A stretch of DNA of 41,389 bases from IMG/VR virus record IMGVR_UViG_3300032316_000299, positions 1 through 41,389 of that record. One strand, given 5' to 3'. Numbering within the stretch: position 1 is the stretch's first letter; each line of letters starts with the position of its first letter. Under the pieces are notes generated by a model, which was given only the letters and a program-made list of their open reading frames with translations, made no database searches and was not told where the DNA came from. This document shows, one piece after another, positions 17,558-26,948 of this stretch. A program made the position numbers and the translations under genes. This DNA is from a virus.

Positions 17558-17710
17558 ATGCTCACTGTTGTACAGCCAATAACCAACCCTATTGTCTTGT
17601 CTATTTTTGACGGCAATAGGCCAACTCCAGACATGAGTCAAAGCAATCTGGAGCTTGAGGATGGTTACAACTTGCTTCAAGAAGATAGCGGCCTGATTTT
17701 GTTGGAGTAA
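17558..17710 (+). CDS. 50-residue protein of unknown function
   Basis: An ATG two bases after the previous stop opens a 50-codon frame: MLTVVQPITNPIVLSIFDGN... ending DGYNLLQEDSGLILLE, a motif pattern (LEDGYNLLQEDG-like) I have seen in phage tail proteins. The tight spacing supports translation by reinitiation. It could be a degraded or split tail domain. Confidence 0.5.
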   Translation: MLTVVQPITNPIVLSIFDGNRPTPDMSQSNLELEDGYNLLQEDSGLILLE

Positions 17711-17762
17711 TAACCAGTTTCAGGGACAATGCTTACATTTATGGCAACTTGGACGTTTAACT

Positions 17763-19388
17763 ATGGCTGACTACACAAAACTACGAACTCCATTTGCTAG
17801 TATGTCGTTTACTCCTGATGTCCCAAGCAATGCTTTGGGTCCAAATGAGTACAACTCTGGCCGTAATGTGGAAACGGATGTTCGTGGTGTCAAGAAGATT
17901 GATGGCGAACAAAAGATTCTGTCATTAATTCCGCATTTTCCCATCTTTATGGAAGGCGGTTTTCGTGCCAATAATCAGTTTGTATATATCGTAGCTACAC
18001 GAGACTCAGCAAACGCTGGCCGTTGGTACATGTTGACAAACAATTCAATTGTTAACATCACCCCCGGATACGCAGCAAACAACAACGTCACCATTGCTGG
18101 TTACACAGACGCCATTCACATCACAACCTCATGGGTTGGTGAGGTTTTCTTTATTAATGACAGCCTTGGTTCGCCAATGTATTTCTTGCCTAGTCGCACA
18201 GAAATTAGTCGTTACGACACTGCTCCTGACAATTACTTGTGGAACTACGATATTGGCGTAACCAATACTGCGGCTGGTTTCATGCGAAACTTTTGCTCAC
18301 CAAACGTGGGTAACATCTTGATTGCAGGTAACCTGACCAAAACCTCTGGATCTACGGTAACCAACTTCAGTACAACCATTCGTTGGTCACAGGCCTTTGT
18401 TGGTACTGGTGTTCCTGCTACTTGGCTTCCTACATTGTCCAACGTAGCTAACGAGCAAGAAGTGCCAGTTCGTGGTCCATTGATTGACGGGTTTTTCTTG
18501 GGTAGCAACTTCTACGTTTGCTCATACTGGGACACTGTTGTTCTGTCTCCTATTGCTTACCAGTCAACAACAACACCTGTGTTTGGTGTTCGTTTGTTTA
18601 ACCAGGGTAGGGGTTTGCTGAACAACAACTGCTGGAAAAACACTGACGAGAATGTGTACGGAGTTGATGCTCGAGACATCTGGGTTTTTGACGGTACAAG
18701 CTTTAATTCTTTGGGTAACCAAAAGGTCAAGGATTTCTTTTTTAGCAGTTTGAGTAGCTTGTACTCTGACCGTGTGTTTATGGTCAACAACACTCAGAAG
18801 TACCAGATTGAGATTTACTACCCTGATACAACCTCTACAGGGTGGTGCAACAAGATGTTGTCCTACCGCTATGACTTACAGATTTGGAACGCTCCTAAGG
18901 ACATCCAAAACGCTTGCATGGGTGCTGAAGGTCCTGTGTTTGTTGGCAATGACTTCAAATACGTTTCACGTTGCGTGACATACGCTCCAGCAGGTCAAAA
19001 TAACCAGCAATTGATACAGACTGGTATCGGCAACTCCTTTGCCAACAATGCGCCAATTCCTGCTTTGTTTGAGCGGAATAACGTGGTGTTGCAGACAGAA
19101 AAAGGCCCTGTTCCTTATTCAAGCAAGGTCTACATTCACCGTGCTTTGCCTGAAGTGGCTGGTTCTGGAGAGTTGAGGATTACTGTTGGTGGTGCTAACT
19201 CTACTGCTCAAAGCCCAACGTATGGTCAAACAGGCAGAATGGACATTGTTACTGACAACCCCTGGGTGACAACTCAGCAAAATGCTGTTCGTACCGTGTC
19301 GTTGAAGGTTGAATCAAATGATGCAACAGACACTTGGAATGCAACAGCAATGAACTGGCAAGCAACCATTGTTGAGGATGCCTTCTAA
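17763..19388 (+). CDS. Tail nozzle / tail tube B-like protein
   Basis: 541 residues, almost all beta. It starts MADYTKLRTPFASMSFTPDVP and contains the repeated 'FFINDS', 'NFYVCSYWDTVV' and 'DIWVFDGTSF' beta-propeller-like pattern typical of podovirus tail nozzles (T7 gp12-like, P22 gp10-like). It would form the hexameric tail tip below the adaptor. The size is between the P22 and T7 proteins. Its stop shares one base with the next start (TAATG), coupling it to the long fibre. Confidence 0.75.
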   Translation: MADYTKLRTPFASMSFTPDVPSNALGPNEYNSGRNVETDVRGVKKIDGEQKILSLIPHFPIFMEGGFRANNQFVYIVATRDSANAGRWYMLTNNSIVNITPGYAANNNVTIAGYTDAIHITTSWVGEVFFINDSLGSPMYFLPSRTEISRYDTAPDNYLWNYDIGVTNTAAGFMRNFCSPNVGNILIAGNLTKTSGSTVTNFSTTIRWSQAFVGTGVPATWLPTLSNVANEQEVPVRGPLIDGFFLGSNFYVCSYWDTVVLSPIAYQSTTTPVFGVRLFNQGRGLLNNNCWKNTDENVYGVDARDIWVFDGTSFNSLGNQKVKDFFFSSLSSLYSDRVFMVNNTQKYQIEIYYPDTTSTGWCNKMLSYRYDLQIWNAPKDIQNACMGAEGPVFVGNDFKYVSRCVTYAPAGQNNQQLIQTGIGNSFANNAPIPALFERNNVVLQTEKGPVPYSSKVYIHRALPEVAGSGELRITVGGANSTAQSPTYGQTGRMDIVTDNPWVTTQQNAVRTVSLKVESNDATDTWNATAMNWQATIVEDAF

Positions 19389-21217
19389 TGCCATTCTCAG
19401 TATCATCAAAGCCGACTAACGAGGAGTTGTCAGAAGCAGTTAATTACTTGCTTTCCAACTTCTCTCAGACGATGGCTATCAATACCAACACGGGGACCAT
19501 TTCTACAGCAAGTTATGGAATTGTCAGTTACTTGTACAAGTTTCTGCAAATCAGATACGCAGACAGCTTTAACGGTCAGGTCAACTTCAGTAATTCGCCA
19601 ACAAACCGACTGTATTACGGCATCAGAAACGATGACAGTGGCGTTGAGTCTTTGAACTCAGCAGATTATTTGTGGTTGCCAGTAACGGGTGGTTTTGGTA
19701 CTACCAAGTTTGTTTGGTATGCAACTACTGGTGGTCGACAGATTGAGTTATTTATTGGCTCAATCCCACCCAGTGTTAACTTCTTTCAAGATAACGGCAG
19801 TGCCATTGATCTGGATTTGCTGACTATTGCTGCTGAGAACATAACAACACCTAGTGTTATTGATTACTCATTTGAGATACAAGCATTAGAGCAAGCAATT
19901 GGATCAATCCCACAGCCTCAATTGGGGACAATGGCTCCTCAGAATGCAGAGAATGTTGCTATTACTGGTGGAGCTATTAACAATACTCCTATTGGCGCTA
20001 CAACAGCTTCTACTGGTAGTTTTAGTTCTTTAATTCTTGGCAGTCCATTAGCAGTTACTTATGGCGGTACAGGTGTTAGTACTGCTACGGCTAACTATGT
20101 ATTTGCTGGACCAGTATCTGGTGGTGCGGCTGCTCCTACATTCAGAGCTTTAGTGGTTGCTGACATTCCCGCCCTGCCTTATGGCACTGGTAATGTTGTT
20201 GGCCCTGCCAGTGCCACAGATAATGCCGTTGCTAGGTTTGATACAACAACTGGAAAGTTGATTCAAAACTCTGTAGTCACAATTAGCGACACAGGCGCGA
20301 CTACAGGTGTTACAACATTAGGTGCTTCTACTAGCGTTACTACACCTATAGTTCAAGCATCAAACTCTGCTGGTTTATCGCTTAAAAATGCGTCAGGCAC
20401 AACCCAAATGAGTGTTGGTGCTGGCGGTGGCGATAATATGTCTGTCAATGTTTCTACTAACTTAAATGGTACAAATGCACAAATAGACATTAGTCCTACT
20501 GGCACTGGTCATGTGCATATAAAGCCTACTGGTACTGGTTCGGTTGAAGTTGCTCCTACTAATGTAGGAACAATTGACAATATGACTATTGGGGCTACAA
20601 CTCCTAAAAACGCAAGTTTTGTAGATTTAAGCGTAACTGGCACAACTAGCTTTGATGGCGCACAAGGTACAAGCGGTCAAGTTTTAACATCCGCAGGTAC
20701 AGGTAATACGCCTACTTGGACAACCCCAACAACAGGGACTGTTACAAGCGTATCTGTGGTGTCTGCCAATGGCCTTGCAGGTACTGTGGCAAATTCCACT
20801 ACTACTCCTGCCATTACCCTTACAACAAGCATTACAGGGCTTTTAAAAGGCAATGGAACGGCAATATCTGCCGCTACTGCCAATACAGATTACATGGGTG
20901 TTGCCGCACCTGTTACAAAGACTGCTGACTTTACTGTTGCCAATGGCGAAATTTGGTACATCAACAATAAGTCTGGTTCTACTTGCACAGTGACCTTACC
21001 TGCCGCCTCTTCATGGACAGGTCGGTCATTGACCTTTAAAAATATGCAAACTCAGACGCTTGTGTCAGCTTCCAGTAATGTTGTGCCAATTGACAGCACA
21101 ACTGCGGGTACAGCCATCCTATTGGGAGTTATTGGTAATTGGGCGACAATGGTGTCTGACGGCACTAATTGGGTAATCATGCAAGCCGCATCCAATAACA
21201 ATTTGTTGCTTGAATAA
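19388..21217 (+). CDS. Large tail fibre with repetitive shaft
   Basis: 609 residues. Residues 1-170 form a phage-anchoring domain that follows directly on the nozzle gene. Residues 185-470 are Thr/Gly/Ser/Ala-rich shaft repeats (ISPTGTGHVHIKPTGTG; GSVEVAPTNVGTIDNM). The C-terminus (TADFTVANGEIWYINNKSG... to NWVIMQAASNN) is a compact beta domain probably at the tip. It likely makes reversible contact with the cell surface. No reverse transcriptase or template repeat is present, so diversity-generating retroelement control is not indicated. Confidence 0.8.
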   Translation: MPFSVSSKPTNEELSEAVNYLLSNFSQTMAINTNTGTISTASYGIVSYLYKFLQIRYADSFNGQVNFSNSPTNRLYYGIRNDDSGVESLNSADYLWLPVTGGFGTTKFVWYATTGGRQIELFIGSIPPSVNFFQDNGSAIDLDLLTIAAENITTPSVIDYSFEIQALEQAIGSIPQPQLGTMAPQNAENVAITGGAINNTPIGATTASTGSFSSLILGSPLAVTYGGTGVSTATANYVFAGPVSGGAAAPTFRALVVADIPALPYGTGNVVGPASATDNAVARFDTTTGKLIQNSVVTISDTGATTGVTTLGASTSVTTPIVQASNSAGLSLKNASGTTQMSVGAGGGDNMSVNVSTNLNGTNAQIDISPTGTGHVHIKPTGTGSVEVAPTNVGTIDNMTIGATTPKNASFVDLSVTGTTSFDGAQGTSGQVLTSAGTGNTPTWTTPTTGTVTSVSVVSANGLAGTVANSTTTPAITLTTSITGLLKGNGTAISAATANTDYMGVAAPVTKTADFTVANGEIWYINNKSGSTCTVTLPAASSWTGRSLTFKNMQTQTLVSASSNVVPIDSTTAGTAILLGVIGNWATMVSDGTNWVIMQAASNNNLLLE

Positions 21218-21226
21218 GGAGTCGTA

Positions 21227-21565
21227 ATGACAACAACAGTAAAAGTTTTAATTCCTGCAAAGAATGCAGAGAATGCACAGACAACTCAATACACAGTTAG
21301 TTCTGGCGTAACCACCATTATTGATAAGTTCACAGCGACAAACTACAGCGCCTCTGCTGCTTCTTTGTCTGTCAACTTGGTCACTGCTGCTGGTACTGCT
21401 GGTAACAGTAACTTGATTACCAAAACAAAGACATTGCAGCCTGGGGAGGTTTATACCTTTCCTGAGATTGTTGGTCAGGCTTTGTCTGCAAATGACTTTA
21501 TTTCTACTTTGGCTAGTGCTGCCACCAGTATCAACATCCGGTCTTCTGGCCGTGAACTTACTTAA
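21227..21565 (+). CDS. Small beta-sandwich tail protein
   Basis: 112 residues, beta rich: TQYTVSSGVTTIIDKFTATNYS, then LQPGEVYTFPEIVGQAL. The pattern of a regularly spaced hydrophobic sandwich with a GEVYTF turn resembles small structural proteins found near phage fibres. It follows the large fibre gene by nine bases and has an AAGGAG ribosome site. Exact function unknown. Confidence 0.65.
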   Translation: MTTTVKVLIPAKNAENAQTTQYTVSSGVTTIIDKFTATNYSASAASLSVNLVTAAGTAGNSNLITKTKTLQPGEVYTFPEIVGQALSANDFISTLASAATSINIRSSGRELT

Positions 21566-21574
21566 AGGTTAATT

Positions 21575-21874
21575 ATGGGAATGTTTTCTCCATCAATTGC
21601 CAACAATCCGACTTCTGAAAATAGCGGAAAAGGCAGTCAGCCTACAGTGGCTCCTACCAGTCAAATAGCCCAGCCTGACATGCAGTTCCCGGCTACCCAA
21701 GGCAAGGGCGGGGTGTCTACCAATTCTGCTACATCTGGTCAAGCTCAGATGGGTGATCCTGCTCTTATGCAGAACCAACAGTTTCAGCAACAGCGCAGGT
21801 TTCCAAATACTATTCAATCGTGGGACAATGCGAATATTCAACCTCAGACTCAATCTGGGAAAGGTAAAGGCTAA
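21575..21874 (+). CDS. Gln/Pro/Ser-rich protein of unknown function
   Basis: 99 residues, low in hydrophobic residues and probably disordered: GKGSQPTVAPTSQIAQPD, MQNQQFQQQRRFPN and a terminal SGKGKG. It opens the run of ejection-type genes. Intrinsically disordered small proteins are frequent among virion DNA-ejection factors, but the role here is inference from position. Confidence 0.6.
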   Translation: MGMFSPSIANNPTSENSGKGSQPTVAPTSQIAQPDMQFPATQGKGGVSTNSATSGQAQMGDPALMQNQQFQQQRRFPNTIQSWDNANIQPQTQSGKGKG

Positions 21875-21877
21875 ATC

Positions 21878-22582
21878 ATGGGTGGTGGAAAAGGTAGTTC
21901 CCAATCGGCTCCAGTTGTAACGGAAGAGCAAAAAGCTCTATTACGGGCACAAACTGGCTTTCTTACTGAAACAGCTTTGCCAACATACCAAAAGACAATT
22001 GGTATGGCTGGTGATGTTTATGGTCAGGTAAACCCAGCTATTAACCGAACAGCCCAGACTGCAATGGATGTTGCGGGTCGTGCAGGTTCTTTGCAAGAAG
22101 CTGGTGGATCTCAAGCCTATGTGCAGGGTATGCAAGGTCTAACCAATTTGTTTAGCCCTGAGTACAAGGAACAGCAAATCCAAGCATCGTTGCAACCAGC
22201 CCGTGAAGAAATTCGTGAGCAAGTTGGCGCACAAAACGCTATGTTTGGTGGTGCTGGTGGTGGTAGCGGTACTCGTGCATTGTTGGCTCGTGAGAACCTG
22301 AAGCAGCTTGGTGAACAGCGCATGGGTACTGTTGTTGCTCAAACCTCCGCAGGTATTGAGGGTCAACGTCAACGTGCTTCTGAGTCTTTGCTGGGTGCTG
22401 GTGAGCGTGGGTTGTCTTCTGCTCAACAGTCTGCTGCAAGCCGTATTGGATTTGCTGGTGCGCCACAAGATGCATTGGCAAAATATGCCTCCATCATCTA
22501 CGGCACTCCACAAGCATCTACTACCCCAAGCTTCCAAGGAACTCAGGGTCAGCGTACAAGCAGCAAGGGCTTTGGCTTCTAA
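21878..22582 (+). CDS. Ejection / internal virion protein candidate
   Basis: 234 residues, Ala/Gly/Gln rich and helical. A Gly-rich N-terminus (MGGGKGSSQSAP) precedes helices from residue 15 to 100, then AMFGGAGGGSGTRALLAREN, a glycine hinge I associate with phage DNA-injection proteins, then amphipathic helices and a Ser/Thr/Gly tail. It likely leaves the virion with the DNA and helps cross the cell envelope. The assignment rests on composition and its place after the tail genes. Confidence 0.65.
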   Translation: MGGGKGSSQSAPVVTEEQKALLRAQTGFLTETALPTYQKTIGMAGDVYGQVNPAINRTAQTAMDVAGRAGSLQEAGGSQAYVQGMQGLTNLFSPEYKEQQIQASLQPAREEIREQVGAQNAMFGGAGGGSGTRALLARENLKQLGEQRMGTVVAQTSAGIEGQRQRASESLLGAGERGLSSAQQSAASRIGFAGAPQDALAKYASIIYGTPQASTTPSFQGTQGQRTSSKGFGF

Positions 22583-22591
22583 GGAAACATC

Positions 22592-23134
22592 ATGGCAACA
22601 GGAATTACACCTTTTGGCGAAAGCTTTGGAGATCCTCGCAGGTACATGGGCCAGAGTCCATTGGCTGAAGTTGGTAAAGCAATTAAAACTGGCTTGATTG
22701 GTTATGGCATTCAAGAGTCAGGTTTAGAAAAGTGGCTTAATGAAAAAGGCATGAACAGAAACAAGCAGGGGGGCTATGAATACAAAGCTCCTGCTGGTGC
22801 TGTTGCTCCTACTGGTGCTGCTACTGGCGCTGTTGTGCCTCCTCAAATGCAAGCTGCACCAATGATGCCTGTATCTCCTGCTGCTCCTGCTGGCGCTCCT
22901 GCTCCTGTTTCTGAAGAAATGCCATCCGATATTGGAGAGCAAATCTTAAATGGAACATGGACTGGTGTGCCTTCTGTACCCGCTGGACCTATCAGTGTAA
23001 TGAACCCAACTGATTTCAATCCATTGGCTCCTGATGAAAGCAATCAAGTTGCTATGTCTCCAGATGCTTACAAAAATGTTCCGGGATACGGCAAACTGAA
23101 AAAGGTTGGCGAGAAATTAATGGGAATGGGATAA
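22592..23134 (+). CDS. Ala/Pro-rich virion protein candidate
   Basis: 180 residues. The first 60 are ordered and basic (FGDPRRYMGQSPLAEVGKAIKTG); residues 65-115 are an Ala/Pro linker (APAGAVAPTGAATGA; PAAPAGAPAPVSEE), and the C-terminus is ordered and basic again (YGKLKKVGEKLMGMG). The linker resembles those of the 24705 gene product, so both may belong to one ejection apparatus. No enzyme motif is visible. Confidence 0.6.
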   Translation: MATGITPFGESFGDPRRYMGQSPLAEVGKAIKTGLIGYGIQESGLEKWLNEKGMNRNKQGGYEYKAPAGAVAPTGAATGAVVPPQMQAAPMMPVSPAAPAGAPAPVSEEMPSDIGEQILNGTWTGVPSVPAGPISVMNPTDFNPLAPDESNQVAMSPDAYKNVPGYGKLKKVGEKLMGMG

Positions 23135-23139
23135 ACATC

Positions 23140-24705
23140 ATGCAAGAACTTATGCAGCCTCAACCCGCTACAGTGCAAAACCCAAATGCAATTGCTGATG
23201 CTGCAATTGAAAACAGGGATGTACAAGGTCTGACTCAAATTGCCAAAGACACAATTGGAACTCCCGCCTCTGAAGTTGCAATGCGTCTTGCTAAAACAAT
23301 TGAAAAAGGCGCTGCTGACTTCAATAAGTTAGTTTCTCCAATTGAAAAAGCTGGAGGCGTGAACACTCCTGAAGGCCGTGTTCAAGTTGCTACGACCTTT
23401 CAAACTGTTGCTGACAATCCTCAATGGGGCACAGCCCTGTTGAAGTATGTCATGGGCGACAAAATGGGTGCTGTTAAACAAGTAACTGGTGGTGACATTA
23501 CCAAAAAAATCAGTTACGACAACAACGGCAATCAAATTGAAGAAACGCACAATGCCCTTGGTGAGGCGCTGTCTTATTTTGATCCACAGCTTAAACGCAA
23601 CCTGACAAAAGAAGAGTACGCACAGCGTGTTGGTGGTATTTCTTCTTGGGAAAATACACTCAAGGGAAAAACAGACGCTTTAACTCGTGCAAAAAGCTCA
23701 GAACTTTTTGTCAAAGAAGAAGAGCAAGCCAACAACTGGTATCAATTGCTGCAAGGTCAAAAACCTTTACTGCAAGAAAACTACAACGTGCTTCAAAAGT
23801 TTAAGACTGACCTTGATCCCAAGCTGTACAACCAAATTATTGGCTCTGTCAGTCAGTCTATGGGACAAGCAAGTTCTCAATCAAGCAGCAAAAGCGCATT
23901 GAACCAATTAACTGATGCTCTTGCCCGTGGTGAATCTGTAAAAGTTGATGACAGAATTGCCAGTGCATTGCGTTTGAACCCTAAATTGATTGGCACTTCT
24001 TTAGAAGTCAAAGGCGATCAGTTGGTCAGCAAGGACAATAGTTTCAAAGTTGATGCCAGCAAGCTTAAATCTTTGCAAGAGACAGACACCATTGGCTCTG
24101 AAAATTCAAAAAATGCTGCTCAAACAATGGCAAGTATTTCTGAAGCAGAACGTCTTGGGAAACTAAATCCTGTTGCTGCTCAACAATTACGCCGTGTAAT
24201 TGAAAACAGTCAGCGTATGGGTACTGAACTGTCACAAGCAACCGATAAGTTTGGTCGGCCATCTTTTATTTCTTTGCCAACATCTGCCTCTTTTATTGAT
24301 AAACAAGCCCAGACATTGGCACAGACTCTAACTGGATTGCAGAATGCAGACCAGATGGAGAACTACATCAAATATCGCCGTAACGCCGTTGATGGTCACA
24401 CCCGTACCAACACTGTTCCATTGCCTGGACAGATTGGTACAAATTACACATTGCAGCCTTTGTCCAAAGAGATCCGTAAGTTTTATGCGGATGAAATTAG
24501 CAAAGTAATGAACCAAGAGTTCACTGCAAGACGCACTCCATCTGATACGGCAATTGATGTTAGGTTTCCACAGCAAGAAGCAGCGCCAGCAGCGCCAGCA
24601 GCACAACCTGCAAGACCATCTGCTCCTGTTGCACCGCCTCAAGCGCAACCAAAACCAAAAGCCAGACCATCTTTGGCTGATCTTAAAAAACAAGCTGGAG
24701 GTTAA
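23140..24705 (+). CDS. Large internal virion / ejection protein
   Basis: 521 residues, strongly helical with long Gln/Lys/Ala-rich heptad-like runs, for example around residues 150-250. The last 45 residues are Pro/Ala rich (PQQEAAPAAPAAQPARPS) and then basic. There is no lytic-transglycosylase or protease signature. Size and placement match ejection proteins that form the trans-envelope conduit in podoviruses. The stop overlaps the next ATG (TAATG). Confidence 0.65.
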   Translation: MQELMQPQPATVQNPNAIADAAIENRDVQGLTQIAKDTIGTPASEVAMRLAKTIEKGAADFNKLVSPIEKAGGVNTPEGRVQVATTFQTVADNPQWGTALLKYVMGDKMGAVKQVTGGDITKKISYDNNGNQIEETHNALGEALSYFDPQLKRNLTKEEYAQRVGGISSWENTLKGKTDALTRAKSSELFVKEEEQANNWYQLLQGQKPLLQENYNVLQKFKTDLDPKLYNQIIGSVSQSMGQASSQSSSKSALNQLTDALARGESVKVDDRIASALRLNPKLIGTSLEVKGDQLVSKDNSFKVDASKLKSLQETDTIGSENSKNAAQTMASISEAERLGKLNPVAAQQLRRVIENSQRMGTELSQATDKFGRPSFISLPTSASFIDKQAQTLAQTLTGLQNADQMENYIKYRRNAVDGHTRTNTVPLPGQIGTNYTLQPLSKEIRKFYADEISKVMNQEFTARRTPSDTAIDVRFPQQEAAPAAPAAQPARPSAPVAPPQAQPKPKARPSLADLKKQAGG

Positions 24706-26171
24706 TGATGGCTGAATTTAATGAAGCTAAATTTCGCTCTGCTGCCAAGGCTGCTGGGTACTCTGATGAAGAGATTAATGCAGAACTGAAGGGTCCTGCA
24801 CCTGCTGGCGCAGCTCCTGCACCTGCTATGGATGACACGTTTGCTGAATCTACTCGTAAATTGCGTGAAGAGTATGACAAGAAAGTAAAGCAAGCCACAA
24901 CCACAGAGTTAAACATTGGCGACCAAACTTTTAACATTCCAACTTTTTTTACTTCTCCAGCAGGAATCGTAACTGCTGCCAGTGCAGGTATTGGTTTGGC
25001 AAGCACTTTGTATGGTGCTGGTGTTGTTGCTCCCAAGGTTTACCAATCAATCAAGGATCGTTGGTTAACCAAGACTCCAGAGATTGACCGAACAATTGAT
25101 ATTCCGTTTGAGGCTACTCCATCTCCAACACCAAATGCAAGCCCAACTCCTCTACAGCAAACTAACCTGACCCCTCAAGAGGTTCAAAATCGTGCTGATC
25201 GTTTGAAGGCTGCACAGCCTGTAGCACCAGTAGCACCTACTGCTGCTCCTGTAGACATGGCTCCACCTGTTGCTTCACCTATGGCTCCTGTAGCACCCGA
25301 TGCTCCTGTTGCAACTCCTTTCAGTGCAGCCCCTGCTGGCGCTCCCGCTCCAACACCTAGCGCACAACCAGGATCTCCTGCAACTAGCGTTGTTGTTGAC
25401 ACGGTTAAAGAGCTTATGGATGAAGCTCCTGCACAACCTCCTGTGGCTGCACAGCCTCGTGCGGCTGCTCCACAACCTGTTGCACCTCCTAAAGAACTGC
25501 TTACAGGCACTGGTAAACCTGCATTTGCTGGTCAGGGTCCAGAAGCTGCCTTGAACAAAAAGGGTGAGCCAAAGTTTAAGACTGAATATGCATCTGTAGA
25601 TGCTGTTCCTCGTGGTTATGCTTTTGTTCCCGGCGCTCAATACATTGACACACCCCGTCAAAACATTGGTCAAGCTGAATACACCAAGGCATATATCAAT
25701 AGCCCCTTTCCTTTAACAAACGAGCTTGCTATTGAGCAATCAAAGGAGATCAACAAAATGTTGGGGAGGGCTACTCGTGCTGAAATGATTGCTGCTGGTT
25801 TGCCTCCTGCTGAGATTACTCCCGGCATTACCAAGAAAACCTCTGCTGGTACAAAGCCTGTAAAAGTTGCTGGTACTCTTGGTGCTTTGATTGCCATCCC
25901 GGATCTTGCAAAAGCAGAAACTCCCGGTCAACGAGCTATGGCAGGGGCTAACTTGCTTGAAGCCATCCTGCCCCCAGGATTTATGATGTCCGGTGCTGGA
26001 GAGGGTTCTACGCTGTCTCCAGAACAACTTAGATACCAGCAAAATGCTATGCTATTGGGAAGCCCTTACGCTCAGTCACCACAAGCTGTAAAACTGCGTC
26101 AAGAGCAGGAATACATTCGCAAGGTTGGTGCTGGTCGTGGTATCGCTCCTCCATCCGCTTACCAGAGATAA
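24705..26171 (+). CDS. Ala/Pro-rich ejection protein candidate with hydrophobic segment
   Basis: 488 residues; ATGATG gives two adjacent starts and GGAGG precedes them. A hydrophobic stretch at about residues 82-110 (PAGIVTAASAGIGLASTLYG) could insert in a membrane. Residues 130-265 are a long Pro/Ala/Thr/Val linker (PVAPVAPTAAPVDMAPPV). The C-terminal part is ordered and includes KVAGTLGALIAIPDLAKAE. A membrane-active protein with a flexible linker, next to two other virion proteins, suits DNA ejection. Confidence 0.6.
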   Translation: MMAEFNEAKFRSAAKAAGYSDEEINAELKGPAPAGAAPAPAMDDTFAESTRKLREEYDKKVKQATTTELNIGDQTFNIPTFFTSPAGIVTAASAGIGLASTLYGAGVVAPKVYQSIKDRWLTKTPEIDRTIDIPFEATPSPTPNASPTPLQQTNLTPQEVQNRADRLKAAQPVAPVAPTAAPVDMAPPVASPMAPVAPDAPVATPFSAAPAGAPAPTPSAQPGSPATSVVVDTVKELMDEAPAQPPVAAQPRAAAPQPVAPPKELLTGTGKPAFAGQGPEAALNKKGEPKFKTEYASVDAVPRGYAFVPGAQYIDTPRQNIGQAEYTKAYINSPFPLTNELAIEQSKEINKMLGRATRAEMIAAGLPPAEITPGITKKTSAGTKPVKVAGTLGALIAIPDLAKAETPGQRAMAGANLLEAILPPGFMMSGAGEGSTLSPEQLRYQQNAMLLGSPYAQSPQAVKLRQEQEYIRKVGAGRGIAPPSAYQR

Positions 26172-26173
26172 TC

Positions 26174-26407
26174 ATGGAAAAAGAAGTATCCCATGCAGAG
26201 ATATACGCTCGACTTATCTTGGTTGAAGAGAAAGTTGACCGTATTGATCACAACACACAAGGTGTGGTTGCAGCATTTCAAGCAGCATCTGGTGCTTTTC
26301 TAGTCCTTGAGACACTCGGTAAGCTTGCAAAGCCAATCATCTACATTGGCGGTTTGTGTACTGTTGCTGCTATTTACTGGCAAGCAGTTAAAGATCAATT
26401 CAAATGA
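26174..26407 (+). CDS. Small membrane protein with N-terminal coiled coil
   Basis: 77 residues. An amphipathic helix (HAEIYARLILVEEKVDRIDH) precedes one or two hydrophobic helices (about 36-50 and 53-70) and a basic end. The layout is like haemolysin XhlA-type proteins or holin accessories, in which a cytoplasmic coiled coil is joined to a membrane anchor. It opens a cassette of five membrane proteins ahead of the lysozyme. Stop and next start overlap as ATGA. Confidence 0.6.
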   Translation: MEKEVSHAEIYARLILVEEKVDRIDHNTQGVVAAFQAASGAFLVLETLGKLAKPIIYIGGLCTVAAIYWQAVKDQFK

Positions 26408-26502
26408 AAGACTGGACCGTTAGCTTTATTGCTGCGGTCATGGTGGTTGCTTTGATAATTTGGTGTGCATTTATACTAATCCCGTTTTTTAGGAGCCCGT
26501 AA
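26404..26502 (+). CDS. 32-residue single-TM peptide
   Basis: Start MKDWTVSFIAAVMVVALIIW: a hydrophobic helix from about residue 7 to 29 with a short polar N-terminus and the tail FFRSP. It overlaps both neighbours (ATGA at the front, TAATG at the end), strong support for being a real coupled micro-gene. It may modulate the holin or membrane proteins beside it. Confidence 0.6.
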   Translation: MKDWTVSFIAAVMVVALIIWCAFILIPFFRSP

Positions 26503-26948
26503 TGCTTGCCGAACTTGCTGCTGCTAATGCGGCCTTTGCAGTAATAAAAGGCGCGTTGGCAAATGGCAAGGAACTGTCTGCACTTGGCTCTCGAGTGTTT
26601 GATTATTTTGACAACAAAGCAGTGATTCAAGAGAGGGCCACCAAGAAGGGTGGCGGCTCCGACATAGAAGAATTCATGGCGCTGGAGCAACTGAACGCTC
26701 AAGAAGTAGAACTGCGTGAGAGGATGGTCTACGCTGGCAGACCAGGGATGTGGGGCGATTGGCAGAAGTTCCAAGCAGCTGCTGCCCGTAGACGCAGGGA
26801 AGCCAAGGAAGAAGCCGCTAGAGAAGCAAAGAGGCGGCAGCAACAGCTTGAGGACATGGCTGAGTACATAGCCATCGGATTGGGAGTAATCGTCCTTGCT
26901 GGCCTTTTGGTGGGCGGTATCGTTCTTTACATGAAGCATCTGAGATGA
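26502..26948 (+). CDS. Coiled-coil protein with C-terminal membrane anchor
   Basis: 148 residues. It starts MLAELAAANAAFAVIKGALANGK; a conserved-looking middle (GSDIEEFMALEQLNAQEVELRERM...GRPGMWGDWQKFQ) is followed by a highly charged helix rich in Arg, Glu and Ala (residues 85-115) and a terminal hydrophobic helix at about 120-143. I recall proteins of this form in marine and freshwater phages, of unknown function. A spanin-like or virion role is conceivable but not shown. It is coupled by ATGA to the next gene. Confidence 0.65.
   Translation: MLAELAAANAAFAVIKGALANGKELSALGSRVFDYFDNKAVIQERATKKGGGSDIEEFMALEQLNAQEVELRERMVYAGRPGMWGDWQKFQAAAARRRREAKEEAAREAKRRQQQLEDMAEYIAIGLGVIVLAGLLVGGIVLYMKHLR

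Noticed and set aside
17729-17770. 13-codon ORF (MLTFMATWTFNYG) just before the nozzle gene
   Set aside because: Too short to judge. It overlaps the nozzle start and could be a coupling leader, but nothing else supports it.
19388-21217. Possible diversity-generating retroelement target in the fibre gene
   Set aside because: No reverse transcriptase, accessory gene or template/variable repeat pair was found in the window.
22139-22714. Leftward 191-codon frame opposite the ejection-protein gene
   Set aside because: It is a Cys/Ser/Leu/Thr-rich antisense shadow of an Ala/Gly/Gln-rich gene, without context or ribosome site.
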